DNA of 64,000 nt from Clostridia bacterium (GCA_017531385.1 JAFXLD010000002.1:1-64000); one strand, 5' to 3'; positions 26,762 to 35,651 are shown, counted from the stretch's first letter. Notes: a model not told the origin generated them from the letters alone. Numbers and translations: made by a program.

Positions 26762-28054
26762 TTATCTCCTGTTTCGCTTTACGTGTCCGGATAACTGTGG
26801 ATATGATCTTGAATCTGCGGCTTTTATAAAAGCCAATAATCCCCATGAGCATATCATGCTTGAACCACCTCTGCTGACAAAGGGGAGCGTAACACCGGTC
26901 AGCGGAAGAAAGTCTGTAACACCGAAAACATTCAGCGAAGTTTGTACAATTATCATTCCGGCTGCTGCACAAGCTGCAATGGTAAAAAATGAAGATCTGG
27001 AAAATTTTGCATTATACGAAGCCGCAAATGCTAACAGAATAAGGGTTATTACAATCAGAAAACCTGTAAGCATTCCGAGCTCTTCACAAACAAGCCCAAA
27101 GATCAGATCTTCGGTTGCTGCGAAGATATCTCTTAAATGTCCGTTTCCGATGCCTACACCGAAAAATCCGCCGCTTGCCGAGTAAATTAATGTTCTTGTC
27201 TGTTGATATCCGCCTGAATCATACATATGCTCCCATATGTGTCTGTAACTGGCAAATCTGTTAAGAATGTAGGACTTAAGCGTCAAAATCAGAATTGCAC
27301 CTATAACAGCAGCAGTACATACCAACACAATTGTTCGTATATCACCTGATCTGAGAAATGCAATTAATATAAAAGTTGCAAAATAAATTAAAGCTGTTCC
27401 GAAATCGGACATCAACCCAAGAAGTCCGACACATCCGACAGAGAAAAATACATATGCAGTAAGTGATTTGGTAGACTGTATCTTATCAAGTGTTGCAGCT
27501 CCTACATAAATAAAAGCAAGTTTTACAAATTCTGATGGCTGAATTGAAATTGGACCTATGTAAATCCAGTTTTTTGCGCCATTTGTATATGAAGCAAAAA
27601 CAAGAGTAAATGCAAGAAGTCCGATTGCAGCAACAGCCATGGGTATGCGTATTGCTCCGGTTCTTGTTGTGCTTTTCATATACTGAACCATGGCAATATA
27701 CAGAGCAAGTCCGATAAATATGGCAACAAACTGTGTCTGGGTTTTTCCCGGAGAAACACTTGCAGTGACAAATAAGCTTATTGACGAAAGTGCAAATGCA
27801 ATAATTTCAAGACTTATATGTCTGTTCTGAACAATTGCAAAGATAAAATAATAAATCCACTCTGCAATTATATAAGCTGAAAAATATAAAAGTAATTCCG
27901 AAAAATTATCGCTGTCCTGTGATAAAACACAATAACTCATTATAACCTGATAAATCGTCAGAAACAGCATTATAAGCAGACTGATAAGACCGTACATACT
28001 GCCCGGTCTGCCGAAGTATAATTTTTTATTTTTGGTTGTTTCCAAAAGTCTCAC
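26762..28054 (-). CDS. FtsW/RodA/SpoVE-family glycosyltransferase
   Basis: A SEDS-family protein of about 427-430 residues with around ten membrane helices, a polymerase of lipid II into glycan strands working with a class B PBP. Family blocks include SIQPSEFVKLAFIYVGAATL, VGCVGLLGLMSDFGTALI, GGQ-type loops near SGGFFGVGIGNG, and the late GVTLPFVSRGGSSMICSW. The start is uncertain. GTG 28054 overlaps the FHA stop but has no ribosome site. TTG 28045 has GGAG 8 bases upstream and is my preference. It could be a RodA, FtsW or SpoVE; position with the PBP does not settle this. Confidence 0.92.
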   Translation of the reverse strand: MRLLETTKNKKLYFGRPGSMYGLISLLIMLFLTIYQVIMSYCVLSQDSDNFSELLLYFSAYIIAEWIYYFIFAIVQNRHISLEIIAFALSSISLFVTASVSPGKTQTQFVAIFIGLALYIAMVQYMKSTTRTGAIRIPMAVAAIGLLAFTLVFASYTNGAKNWIYIGPISIQPSEFVKLAFIYVGAATLDKIQSTKSLTAYVFFSVGCVGLLGLMSDFGTALIYFATFILIAFLRSGDIRTIVLVCTAAVIGAILILTLKSYILNRFASYRHIWEHMYDSGGYQQTRTLIYSASGGFFGVGIGNGHLRDIFAATEDLIFGLVCEELGMLTGFLIVITLILLAFAASYNAKFSRSSFFTIAACAAAGMIIVQTSLNVFGVTDFLPLTGVTLPFVSRGGSSMICSWGLLAFIKAADSRSYPQLSGHVKRNRR

Positions 28055-28590
28055 TCCGATTTGTGTCTGCGTGTTTTTGTTACGTTATTTTTTGCTGAGC
28101 GTGATGTGTAGATGCTTGATTTCCGGGGATTAGCCGGTTTTGCAGCAGAATCAGCTGGTGTTTTGGGAACAATATGCTGTCTGGTTGTGACTGCTGTTGA
28201 ATAGAATATATATTCACTCTTGCCTAATATGATAGTGTCCCCATCTTCAATATAAGCCTTTTTTTCTATATATTTATCGTTTACTATAATACCGGCTGTT
28301 GAGTTTGTATCAAAAATCATCCATCCGCTTGAACGCTTGGATAAAACCGCATGAAAACGTGATACGGATATGTCTGCAATAACAATATCACATGATTTTG
28401 CTCTGCCTATGGATGTTTCTGATTGACTTATATCAATAATATGTCCGGATGCTGCCTCTACAAGACTTGCCCGTATTGTCCTTTTTGCAGGTTTGATAAA
28501 CAGTGAAACAGCTGATATAATCAAAACTAATGCGATTAGTACAAATAAAAGTATCTGTACAAAAAAACTATTGTAAATATCAACCGTCAA
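28051..28590 (-). CDS. FHA-domain membrane protein
   Basis: A 179-residue protein with an N-terminal transmembrane helix (about residues 8-32), then a forkhead-associated domain (about 58-130) with phosphothreonine-binding features SIGRAKSCDIVI (GR 62-63), SVSRFHAVL (S76, H80) and DTNSTAG (N96), and a basic Lys/Arg/Thr-rich tail. FHA domains bind phosphothreonine peptides, so this may link a Ser/Thr kinase to the FtsW/PBP pair, as with FhaB in Actinobacteria. No such kinase is in this window. It is the first gene of the operon, behind a near-consensus promoter. Confidence 0.9.
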   Translation of the reverse strand: MTVDIYNSFFVQILLFVLIALVLIISAVSLFIKPAKRTIRASLVEAASGHIIDISQSETSIGRAKSCDIVIADISVSRFHAVLSKRSSGWMIFDTNSTAGIIVNDKYIEKKAYIEDGDTIILGKSEYIFYSTAVTTRQHIVPKTPADSAAKPANPRKSSIYTSRSAKNNVTKTRRHKSE

Positions 28591-28622
28591 TGTTCACATC
28601 TCCTTACACACATATTCAGTTT

Positions 28623-28651
28623 ATTATATAATTTTATATTATAAATGTCAA
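28623..28651 (-). promoter_or_regulatory. SigA-type promoter of the FHA-FtsW-PBP-ABC operon
   Basis: On the minus strand TTGACA (28646-28651), 17-base spacer, TATAAT (28623-28628): a full consensus match. It is about 30 bases upstream of the FHA start, and back to back with the promoter of the mutarotase gene. Confidence 0.8.
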
Positions 28652-28673
28652 TACAATAAACATAAAAGACATA

Positions 28674-28703
28674 TTGACTTATATAATACAATAGTTGTAT
28701 AAT
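28674..28703 (+). promoter_or_regulatory. SigA-type promoter of the first mutarotase gene
   Basis: TTGACT (28674-28679), 18-base spacer, TATAAT (28698-28703), 30 bases before the ATG at 28734. Confidence 0.7.
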
Positions 28704-28733
28704 AGCCTAAAATAATTTTTTTGGAGGCATTAT

Positions 28734-29780
28734 ATGTCAGTTAATGTATCAGAGTTCGGATCACTCAATGATGGAAGAATAATCCATAAATATACAATTC
28801 AGAATAAAAATAATGTTAGCGCATCTGTAATTACATACGGTGCAACTCTTACCGAAATCTGGGCACCTGATAAAAACGGAGTGTTCAAAGATATTCTTGT
28901 CGGTTTTGATGATATTGAAGGATTTATTGAAAGAACCGATTATCAGGGGGTAATTGTCGGCCCTTATGCAAACAGAATCGGAAATTCAACATTCACAATT
29001 GACGGAACTCAATATAATCTTGTTGCCAATGAAAATAAAATAACATGTCTTCACTCTAACGGTGAATTTAACACAGCAGTCTGGAATGCAGAAATTGTCG
29101 ATGATTCTTGTGTTGCTTTTTCATACATGAGTCCCGACGGTTTGAACGGCTTTCCGGGAAATCTTAAGGTTTGCGTTAAATACAGTTTAAATGATGAAAA
29201 TGAATTAAAGCTTGAATATTCAGCAGTTTCTGACAAAAAAACTGTAATTAACCTTACAAATCACGCATATTTCAATCTTGGTGGTTATGATTCCGGAACA
29301 ATACTGAATCACAGAATTACAATAAATGCTAATAAGTATACGCCTGTTGATGATTTCAGTATTCCGACAGGCGAAACTGCAGATGTTGAAAATACTCCTT
29401 TTGATCTTCGTAATGAAACCAAAATAGGCGAGTTGATTGATGCAGATTGCGATCAGCTTAATTTCACAGGCGGATATGATCACAATTTCTGTATAAACGG
29501 ATATGACGGATCTGTTATTAAAGCTGCTGAGGTTACAGACCCGGAATCCGGCAGAACTCTTGAAGTTCTTACTGATTTGCCCGGCGTACAGTTTTATGCA
29601 GGCAATTTCCTTAAGGGTGTTATCGGAAAATCCGGTGTACCAATGGTAAAAAGAAGCGGTTTTTGTCTTGAAACACAGTTTTATCCTGATACACCGAATC
29701 ATAAGAATTTTCCTCAGTGCACTTTTAATGCAGGAGAAACTTTTAACAGTACTACTATTTTTAGGTTTTCGGCAAAATAA
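28734..29780 (+). CDS. galM: Aldose 1-epimerase (galactose mutarotase)
   Basis: A 348-residue GalM-type enzyme that interconverts alpha and beta anomers of hexoses. The catalytic histidine is in NLTNHAYFNLGGYD, the catalytic glutamate in FCLETQFYPDTPNHKNFP near the C-terminus, and the GPYANRIGNSTF and GGYDHNFC blocks are also conserved. There is no signal peptide, so it acts in the cytoplasm. TTGGAGG precedes the ATG. It is a single-gene unit; a second, more distant mutarotase-like gene lies at 33182-34036. Confidence 0.95.
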   Translation: MSVNVSEFGSLNDGRIIHKYTIQNKNNVSASVITYGATLTEIWAPDKNGVFKDILVGFDDIEGFIERTDYQGVIVGPYANRIGNSTFTIDGTQYNLVANENKITCLHSNGEFNTAVWNAEIVDDSCVAFSYMSPDGLNGFPGNLKVCVKYSLNDENELKLEYSAVSDKKTVINLTNHAYFNLGGYDSGTILNHRITINANKYTPVDDFSIPTGETADVENTPFDLRNETKIGELIDADCDQLNFTGGYDHNFCINGYDGSVIKAAEVTDPESGRTLEVLTDLPGVQFYAGNFLKGVIGKSGVPMVKRSGFCLETQFYPDTPNHKNFPQCTFNAGETFNSTTIFRFSAK

Positions 29781-29804
29781 ATGATTTTTATATCATAATT
29801 TCTC

Positions 29805-29833
29805 TTGCAAATTGCAATTTGTTGTTATATAAT
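29805..29833 (+). promoter_or_regulatory. SigA-type promoter of the double-dockerin protein gene
   Basis: TTGCAA (29805-29810), 17-base spacer, TATAAT (29828-29833), 31 bases before the ATG at 29865. Confidence 0.75.
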
Positions 29834-29864
29834 GTTATTATATCAAATAGGAGGTATTTTCCTT

Positions 29865-32510
29865 ATGAAAAATATTTTCAAAAGGTTTTTGTGCTGCATG
29901 CTCAGCATTGTGCTTGTTATAGGCTCAGGAATTTCTGTATTTGCAGCTGATGAAGCCGACATAACGCCTGTAATCGTTGTAAATGATATTACATTTAACC
30001 CCATTTACAATATTGAAGATGGTTCTGTTGTATTTAATTTCAACGATTATAATTTTGACATACTGTTTACATCCGGTTTTTCCTCGGAAATAATGGATTT
30101 ATTCAGCCCTGAAATTATAGAGCAGATTACAAGTGGTGAAATGGCAGCACTCGATATTGTTATGCTGCTTATTGATTATCTCGGTTTCAGTGGTGATATC
30201 AATAACATTGTTAATAAATTATTGGAAATTGTTACATCTCTCATGGGCAGCATGGATGCTGAAAATATTGATATTCAAGCAATAATTGCAAATATCGATT
30301 TTAATCAGTATGCAGAAGACCTGAAAAATCAGATGAAGACTGCAATTCAGAATATGCTTCTTCTTGAAATGAATGATGACGGTACTCCTGCAAATGTCAA
30401 TATCGGTTCAATCCTGTATCCTGAATCACTTGAATATTATTATGATGAAGACAGTGAATTTGCTTATGCTCTTGCAGGTGATATTGGCGAATCAATTGCT
30501 GAAGAAATCGGTTATGAAAACACTTTTGTTTTTACATATGACTGGCGCCTTGATCCTGTTAAAAATGCCGACTCATTGTCAGATTACATAGAAAATGTAA
30601 AAGCTGAAACAGGCGCAGAGAAAGTTTCCATTATTTCTGAAGGATATGGTTCAACAATCGCAACAACTTATCTGGCAACAAATGAAACAACTGTTGCTGA
30701 TTCAGTACATAATTTTGTAACTGTTTCTTCCGAGTTTCTCGGCACATCACTTGTTGGTGACTATTTCAAAGGCGATATAGTTAATCCGCTTACAAACATC
30801 ACTACATTTACAAGCGCATATATCCGTTACACAAACGATATATCCGATAATCCCATTACTGCATTTACAACATGGCTCCTTAATTATATTTTTAATAATG
30901 AATGGGAACTTCAGGCTTTCTGTTTTGAGATAGAAAAGGTGCTTTCGACTGTTGAATATTTTGTCAATGCGTCAGGTGTAACAGCAGAAATTGCAAAAAT
31001 GCCCGGAATATGGGCACTCGTACCAATCAATGACTATGATGATGCTGTAGCAAATATTTTTGGTGAAGACACAGACACAGTACTTTATGAAACAATTAAT
31101 ACATTTAAAGACTATCAGTATGACTACGAAGCAATTCTTCAGAGTGTAAAAGACGATGGTGTGAACATAAGTGTTGTTGCAGCATGGGATCTGCAAATTA
31201 TACCTATTGGTAAGAATTGCAGCGTGCAGAGTGACGGTATTGTTGATACAGCATATGCAAGCTTTGGCGCAACATGTGTTGATCTCAATGATGTTGGTGA
31301 AGCAACTAAGGTTGTTCAGATGTATGAAGACGGTCATAAGCATGTTTCCACTACATACGATATGCTTACACCCTGGTATGCATACGGCGGAATCTGTAAG
31401 TATATAGATGCTTCAACTTGTGCATTGCCTGAAAATACATGGTTCATTAAAAACATGAAACACGGTACATTTAATTGGGAGAGCAATTCAATTGAATTCC
31501 TTATTTGGCTTATTACCGCTGAATCTGAAAAAACTGTATGGCAGGATGCTGCATATAAGCAGTTTATGACATACAACAGATATATAAACCCCGGAATTCT
31601 CAGTTCTGACGGATTGGTGGCAAAACCCTCTGAGCCCGGTGGATATCTTCTTGGTGACATAAATCTTGATGGTGTTGTATCCTCATTGGATTCAAAAATT
31701 GCACTTTCAGTTGATGCAGGTTCTGAATATATAGAAGAGGATTCAATTGCATTCAAAAACGGTGACATCAATGCAGACGGAATTATTGACAAAGCTGATG
31801 CAGCAGCTATCCTTCTTATGTCAGCAGGTCTTGTGTCCGGCATGCAGAGCGGAATTAAATTTGATTATGATGTTGAACAGGGAAGTCTTGATAATGCATC
31901 ATATGAAATTGAACTCAGACCTGAATATAACTCTGCAAAAAATCAGCTGATTCTTTCTGTATATGTCCTTGATGCAAAAGGCAGTTATAACGGTAACTTT
32001 GTCATCAAGTATGATACCAAAATGTTTACATATGCCGATGCAAAAATGTATGAGCTGAAGAACGGCTATACTGTAGCAGGTGGTCCTGCGGATGCAAACG
32101 GAACACTTACTTGTGGTTATGCTGTTAACAAAGCTATTTCAGCAAGTGATTGTGATGAAAATGGTGATTTGTTGATAGGAACTATGTATCTTGATGTTTC
32201 AAGAGAAATCATTCCTACAGCATTGTCAGCAGGTGCATCATATTTCTATGAAGATGACGTGCTCACATTTATTGAGCCTGTATCGGTTGATCTTGATGAA
32301 GATTTCTTCTTTATGCTTGGTGATGCAGATAACAACAGATACCTTTCTGCACATGATGCAAGAACTATTCTCAGAATAGCTGCTCAGCTTGAGAAGCCTA
32401 CCGATGAGCTTATGGCAAAAAGATGCGATGTAGATTGTGACGGAAAAATCACGGCAAAAGATGCAAGACTTGTTCTCAGAGCATCAGCAAAACTCATTGA
32501 TTCATTTTAA
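29865..32510 (+). CDS. Secreted double-dockerin protein with LCAT-like hydrolase fold
   Basis: An 881-residue protein. A signal peptide ends with GSGISVFAAD. The N-terminal domain (about 90-570) resembles lecithin:cholesterol-acyltransferase-like alpha/beta hydrolases (FVFTYDWRLDPVKNADSL; KVSIISEGYGSTIATTYL). At the nucleophile elbow the family GxSxG is replaced by S258-E-G260-Y-G, so the Ser position holds glycine and the site may be dead. A first dockerin-type pair (about 596-660; GDINLDGVVSS and GDINADGIID), a cohesin-like or beta-sandwich segment (about 670-800), and a second pair (about 815-881; GDADNNRYLSAHDAR and CDVDCDGKITAKDAR) follow. ATG 29865 has AGGAGG; an upstream in-frame ATG lacks one. 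It probably joins a cell-surface dockerin-cohesin complex. Confidence 0.85.
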   Translation: MKNIFKRFLCCMLSIVLVIGSGISVFAADEADITPVIVVNDITFNPIYNIEDGSVVFNFNDYNFDILFTSGFSSEIMDLFSPEIIEQITSGEMAALDIVMLLIDYLGFSGDINNIVNKLLEIVTSLMGSMDAENIDIQAIIANIDFNQYAEDLKNQMKTAIQNMLLLEMNDDGTPANVNIGSILYPESLEYYYDEDSEFAYALAGDIGESIAEEIGYENTFVFTYDWRLDPVKNADSLSDYIENVKAETGAEKVSIISEGYGSTIATTYLATNETTVADSVHNFVTVSSEFLGTSLVGDYFKGDIVNPLTNITTFTSAYIRYTNDISDNPITAFTTWLLNYIFNNEWELQAFCFEIEKVLSTVEYFVNASGVTAEIAKMPGIWALVPINDYDDAVANIFGEDTDTVLYETINTFKDYQYDYEAILQSVKDDGVNISVVAAWDLQIIPIGKNCSVQSDGIVDTAYASFGATCVDLNDVGEATKVVQMYEDGHKHVSTTYDMLTPWYAYGGICKYIDASTCALPENTWFIKNMKHGTFNWESNSIEFLIWLITAESEKTVWQDAAYKQFMTYNRYINPGILSSDGLVAKPSEPGGYLLGDINLDGVVSSLDSKIALSVDAGSEYIEEDSIAFKNGDINADGIIDKADAAAILLMSAGLVSGMQSGIKFDYDVEQGSLDNASYEIELRPEYNSAKNQLILSVYVLDAKGSYNGNFVIKYDTKMFTYADAKMYELKNGYTVAGGPADANGTLTCGYAVNKAISASDCDENGDLLIGTMYLDVSREIIPTALSAGASYFYEDDVLTFIEPVSVDLDEDFFFMLGDADNNRYLSAHDARTILRIAAQLEKPTDELMAKRCDVDCDGKITAKDARLVLRASAKLIDSF

Positions 32511-32523
32511 ATATTAATATTAA

Positions 32524-32559
32524 AGTGCCTCTGATCTGTTCAGGGGCACTCTTTTTTTT
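32524..32559 (+). terminator. Intrinsic terminator after the double-dockerin gene
   Basis: Stem AGTGCCTCTG (32524-32533) pairs with CAGGGGCACT (32541-32550) with one G-T pair and a 7-base loop, followed by C and eight Ts. Confidence 0.9.
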
Positions 32560-32581
32560 ACCTATTATAATTAAAAAATTA

Positions 32582-32782
32582 AACCCGCTGTGCCGTTTCA
32601 TAGCCAATAATAACCTGCATCTTAAGCAGGGTGGGTTGCCGCCCGATACCTTTGCGCTCCCTTCTTCCATGCACTTATAAAAAGTACACGGGAGGTCTGC
32701 ATCCCAATAACGGAGAAAGGCTCCCGATTTTATAATTGTAGGGTTAATATAGGCTATTAAATTATCGCACACAGCAGGCAGA
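32582..32782 (-). ncRNA. ssrS: 6S RNA (candidate ssrS)
   Basis: A structured RNA of about 200 bases on the minus strand. The terminal helix pairs CCTGCTGTG near 32778 with CACAGCGGG near 32585; an inner AATAGCC pairs with GGCTAT. A large central bulge separates this from an apical arm in which CTCCCGTGTACTT pairs back on AAGTGCATGG and GGGAG. The CGGCAACCCACC block matches firmicute 6S RNAs as I remember them. Such RNAs mimic an open promoter and sequester SigA-RNA polymerase. A U-rich stretch follows the 3' end. It lies between the double-dockerin and DUF1292 genes. Confirm by a covariance-model search for family 6S. Confidence 0.72.
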
Positions 32783-32789
32783 AAATTAA

Positions 32790-33107
32790 TTAGTCATTAA
32801 AATCAAACATATCAGCGAGACGCTCTTCAAACATCTTACCAACTTTCATAAATTCATCTTCATTTTCAATTGGTTCAAGGAAAATCTCATCACCATCATA
32901 ATTTCTGATAAGAATTATGAGTTCACCATCTTCATCAACTACTTCATCGTCATATACAGGAAGGAGAGCCACATATTCTTTATCATCAATTTCGAGTATA
33001 TCCAATTCCTCAAAAATATGTTCTTCTCCCTCTTCGTCTACAACACTGACGATTACAGGTTCATATTCTTCTGCATTCATATCATCATTTTTAACAATTT
33101 CACTCAT
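32790..33107 (-). CDS. DUF1292 family protein
   Basis: A 105-residue, very acidic protein (many Glu and Asp, few basic residues) of the DUF1292 family, widespread in Firmicutes and of unknown function. The middle YEPVIVSVVDEEGEEHIFEELDI region is the recognisable core (about residues 15-37), with the repeated beta-strand pattern EYVALLPVYDD. ATG 33107 is used because AAGGAGA is 6 bases upstream; an earlier start 21 bases upstream has no site. It has its own promoter and stands alone, unlike the common alaS/ruvX/DUF1292 clusters. Transcription from its promoter could also read into the 6S RNA. Confidence 0.9.
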   Translation of the reverse strand: MSEIVKNDDMNAEEYEPVIVSVVDEEGEEHIFEELDILEIDDKEYVALLPVYDDEVVDEDGELIILIRNYDGDEIFLEPIENEDEFMKVGKMFEERLADMFDFND

Positions 33108-33140
33108 ATTATTTCTCCTTAAAATCATTTATGTATTACT

Positions 33141-33169
33141 ATTTTATCAATAATATCAGTATATGTCAA
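33141..33169 (-). promoter_or_regulatory. SigA-type promoter of the DUF1292 gene
   Basis: On the minus strand TTGACA (33164-33169), 17-base spacer, TAAAAT (33141-33146). Confidence 0.65.
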
Positions 33170-33181
33170 CACCATAACGGA

Positions 33182-34036
33182 CTATTCAGAAATTTCCGCA
33201 CACCAATAGCAAGAATAAGTATTTCCTGATTCCAGAGGAATAATCGCATCCTTCTGTGAAATATCTGCTTTGCGTTCATGGGAATCATTTACACCCCACC
33301 AGGGTTCAATGCAGACATAAGGAGCACCGGGTTTTGCCCAGATGCCAAGATAAGAACAATCGCTGAAATCAAATTTAACTTTTCTCTCATGTTTATCGCT
33401 TGCAAGAGTAATGTATGAAGACTTAATATCAGTAAAAATTAGTGCGTCGTTATCAAAAACATTTTTTGTAATTTCAATTCTGTTGCTCTGATTAAGGAAA
33501 GGAATTGTTTTTCCCGTTCTTAAGCATTCTGTATCAATCTCAATAGTATCAAGAGTTTCATTTTTTTCAAAGAGCAGATAATCGCCGATTTCACAATTAA
33601 AACCGGGATGTCCGCCAATAGAAAAATACATTGTATTATCTGAATTATTAATTACTTTATGAGTAACTTTAAGTGATTTTTCAATCAATTCAAAGATTAC
33701 ATAAACCTCAAAATCATAAGGATAAATTTTTCTTGTTTCATCGTCTGCTTTTTCAACAAAAACAAGTTTATTATCAGAATCAGAAACAAACTGTGCAGTT
33801 CTTTTTCTGAACAAACCATGCTTTGGCATAGAATATTCTTTTCCGTTAAGATAGTATTTATCGTCAAGCATACATCCGATATTAGGAAAAAGAACAGGGG
33901 ACTGCCCATACCATACATCAGGATTTCCTTGCCAGAGATATTCAATGCCGGTTTCTTTTGAAATAAAACTTGTAAGTTCTGCTCCTTCAGTTTTTACTCC
34001 GATTCTGATTTTTTCATTTTCGATATAATGTACCAT
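33182..34036 (-). CDS. Aldose 1-epimerase-family protein (LacX-like)
   Basis: A 284-residue galactose-mutarotase-fold protein of the LacX/YeaD-like branch: ISKETGIEYLWQGNPDVWYGQSPVLFP, IGGHPGFN (catalytic-type histidine) and CIEPWWGVND near the C-terminus. It is a beta-sandwich sugar-binding enzyme that is likely to convert anomers of a hexose or hexose phosphate. No signal peptide. AAAGGATGG precedes the ATG. It begins 15 bases after the subtilase gene and is probably co-transcribed with it, with no obvious functional tie. Confidence 0.9.
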   Translation of the reverse strand: MVHYIENEKIRIGVKTEGAELTSFISKETGIEYLWQGNPDVWYGQSPVLFPNIGCMLDDKYYLNGKEYSMPKHGLFRKRTAQFVSDSDNKLVFVEKADDETRKIYPYDFEVYVIFELIEKSLKVTHKVINNSDNTMYFSIGGHPGFNCEIGDYLLFEKNETLDTIEIDTECLRTGKTIPFLNQSNRIEITKNVFDNDALIFTDIKSSYITLASDKHERKVKFDFSDCSYLGIWAKPGAPYVCIEPWWGVNDSHERKADISQKDAIIPLESGNTYSCYWCAEISE

Positions 34037-34051
34037 TACAATACCATCCTT

Positions 34052-35590
34052 TTAATTATTAATAACATATTCAACTGCATTACCTATATTAAGAATAGGG
34101 TAATCAAATCCATATGAAACAGCACGATCAGATGACGTTTCGAGCAAAATATCTTTTACCTGAGCTCCGGACAACGATTCATCAATTGAAAAAAGCAGTG
34201 CGGCTGCACCTGACACAAACGGAGTTGCCATAGATGTGCCCGACATAAATTCATATGTAAATAAATAACCTGTGCTGTAAATTTTTTCACCGGGTGCTGC
34301 AATATCTACAGCATCACCAAGAGTGGAAAAATTTGAAATATTCTTATTTGTATCACATGAGGCTACAATCATAATTCTGTCACGAACATCAATGTCATCA
34401 ATGGCTGTAAAGCACAATGAATATAATGCATCCGGTTGTTGTGCTTTTTCAGAAAATAACTGCAATATATCTAAATAACTTAATATGTTTTTATCACCAT
34501 AAGTAAAATAAGGTGATTTTGTTTTATATAATTCAGTTCCGTGCTCATTGCCGGCTGCGATACATAGTAAAAATTCGTATCCATTGTTCAATAAGTTGTC
34601 AAGACAAGCCTCAAAAAATTCATTTTCATTAATAATATAATTTATTGCATTCTCACAACCAAGAGATGCAGAAACCGATACAAACGAATTATAACCCATG
34701 CTGAAATTCAGTGCTTTTATATTATAATTAACAATCATGTTTGTAACTGATGCGATCCAATACGAAATTGAGTTGTTTATTCCGTTTTCAGAATAAATTT
34801 TCGCATTACTGCATATTCCGGGTGTATTGCCATTATCAGATGCAGAAATAATTCCTGCAACATGAGTCCCATGAGAAGACATGCTACTAATCAATTCATT
34901 GTTAAGTAAATTGACAGAGTATTCATTTTTATTAATAATGGTTAAATCCTGATGTTCTGAATAAATAGGAATGTCAAAAACACCAACTGTGACTGTATTT
35001 GTTATATTTTCGGATAAGTCCCATGCTTTATATGCATCAATCATACTTAAATAATAATCATCATATTCAAACAAATCCTCAGCATAATCGTCTGTAGATA
35101 TTTCAGAGACAGGAGTTTCTTCAAAATAATCAATAATGACACGTTTAACAGAATCATTTTTTGACAAGACAGAACAAATGTTTGTTAATTCCTCATATGT
35201 TGAATTTTCAATTGAAACCTGATAAAAATCTATAATATCAATAAATCCGCATATTTTTCCGCCAACTGAATTAAAAAGGGAAGACATAGAATTGTAATCT
35301 GCATCAGTATCTGATATAACAAGAATCGTGTCATCAACATATTTTAAACGAATATCATCAGGAGCTGAAACAATATCATTATGTGATATTTGTTTTATAT
35401 AAAACTTATCATTTAATTCTTTTGAAAATTTATTGTACATTTCAAAAGAAAAATCAGCTTGAGATAAATCAGGCGCATTATAAGAAACAGGTTCAAAAAA
35501 ATACAACAAAAAACATAAGCCAATATGCAAAACAATAGGAAGTAGTAATATTGATAATAATATCAAGGATATATTTTTTCGTTTATTCAA
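34052..35590 (-). CDS. Membrane-anchored subtilisin-like serine protease (S8)
   Basis: A 512-residue protein with an N-terminal membrane helix (about residues 8-30), an unassigned region of about 170 residues that may be an inhibitory or adapter domain, then a subtilase domain. The catalytic triad is complete: Asp in VGVFDIPI (D206), His in SSHGTHVAG (H240), Ser in MSGTSMATP (S453); the oxyanion Asn is in IAAGNEHG. The usual DTG after Asp is altered to DIP. The start is TTG 35590, with AGGAGT about 7 bases upstream; the longer in-frame ATG lies beyond the promoter and is not used. The active domain should face outside. Confidence 0.88.
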   Translation of the reverse strand: MNKRKNISLILLSILLLPIVLHIGLCFLLYFFEPVSYNAPDLSQADFSFEMYNKFSKELNDKFYIKQISHNDIVSAPDDIRLKYVDDTILVISDTDADYNSMSSLFNSVGGKICGFIDIIDFYQVSIENSTYEELTNICSVLSKNDSVKRVIIDYFEETPVSEISTDDYAEDLFEYDDYYLSMIDAYKAWDLSENITNTVTVGVFDIPIYSEHQDLTIINKNEYSVNLLNNELISSMSSHGTHVAGIISASDNGNTPGICSNAKIYSENGINNSISYWIASVTNMIVNYNIKALNFSMGYNSFVSVSASLGCENAINYIINENEFFEACLDNLLNNGYEFLLCIAAGNEHGTELYKTKSPYFTYGDKNILSYLDILQLFSEKAQQPDALYSLCFTAIDDIDVRDRIMIVASCDTNKNISNFSTLGDAVDIAAPGEKIYSTGYLFTYEFMSGTSMATPFVSGAAALLFSIDESLSGAQVKDILLETSSDRAVSYGFDYPILNIGNAVEYVINN

Positions 35591-35609
35591 AATTATCACT
35601 CCTGTATTG

Positions 35610-35638
35610 ATTTTAACACAGAAACTATGTTTAGTCAA
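35610..35638 (-). promoter_or_regulatory. SigA-type promoter of the subtilase gene
   Basis: On the minus strand TTGACT (35633-35638), 17-base spacer, TAAAAT (35610-35615). The predicted start of transcription is close to 35603, so the AGGAGT ribosome site lies almost at the RNA 5' end. Confidence 0.55.
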
Positions 35639-35651
35639 GTAATCGGAGGAC

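Noticed and set aside
31334..31843. A 169-codon minus-strand frame inside the double-dockerin gene
   Set aside because: Antisense to a gene with clear domains, no ribosome site, and low-complexity serine and proline runs.
32494..32772. A 92-codon minus-strand reading frame over the 6S RNA
   Set aside because: It runs through the structured RNA, has no ribosome site, and its composition (Pro, Cys, Arg clusters) follows the RNA stems.
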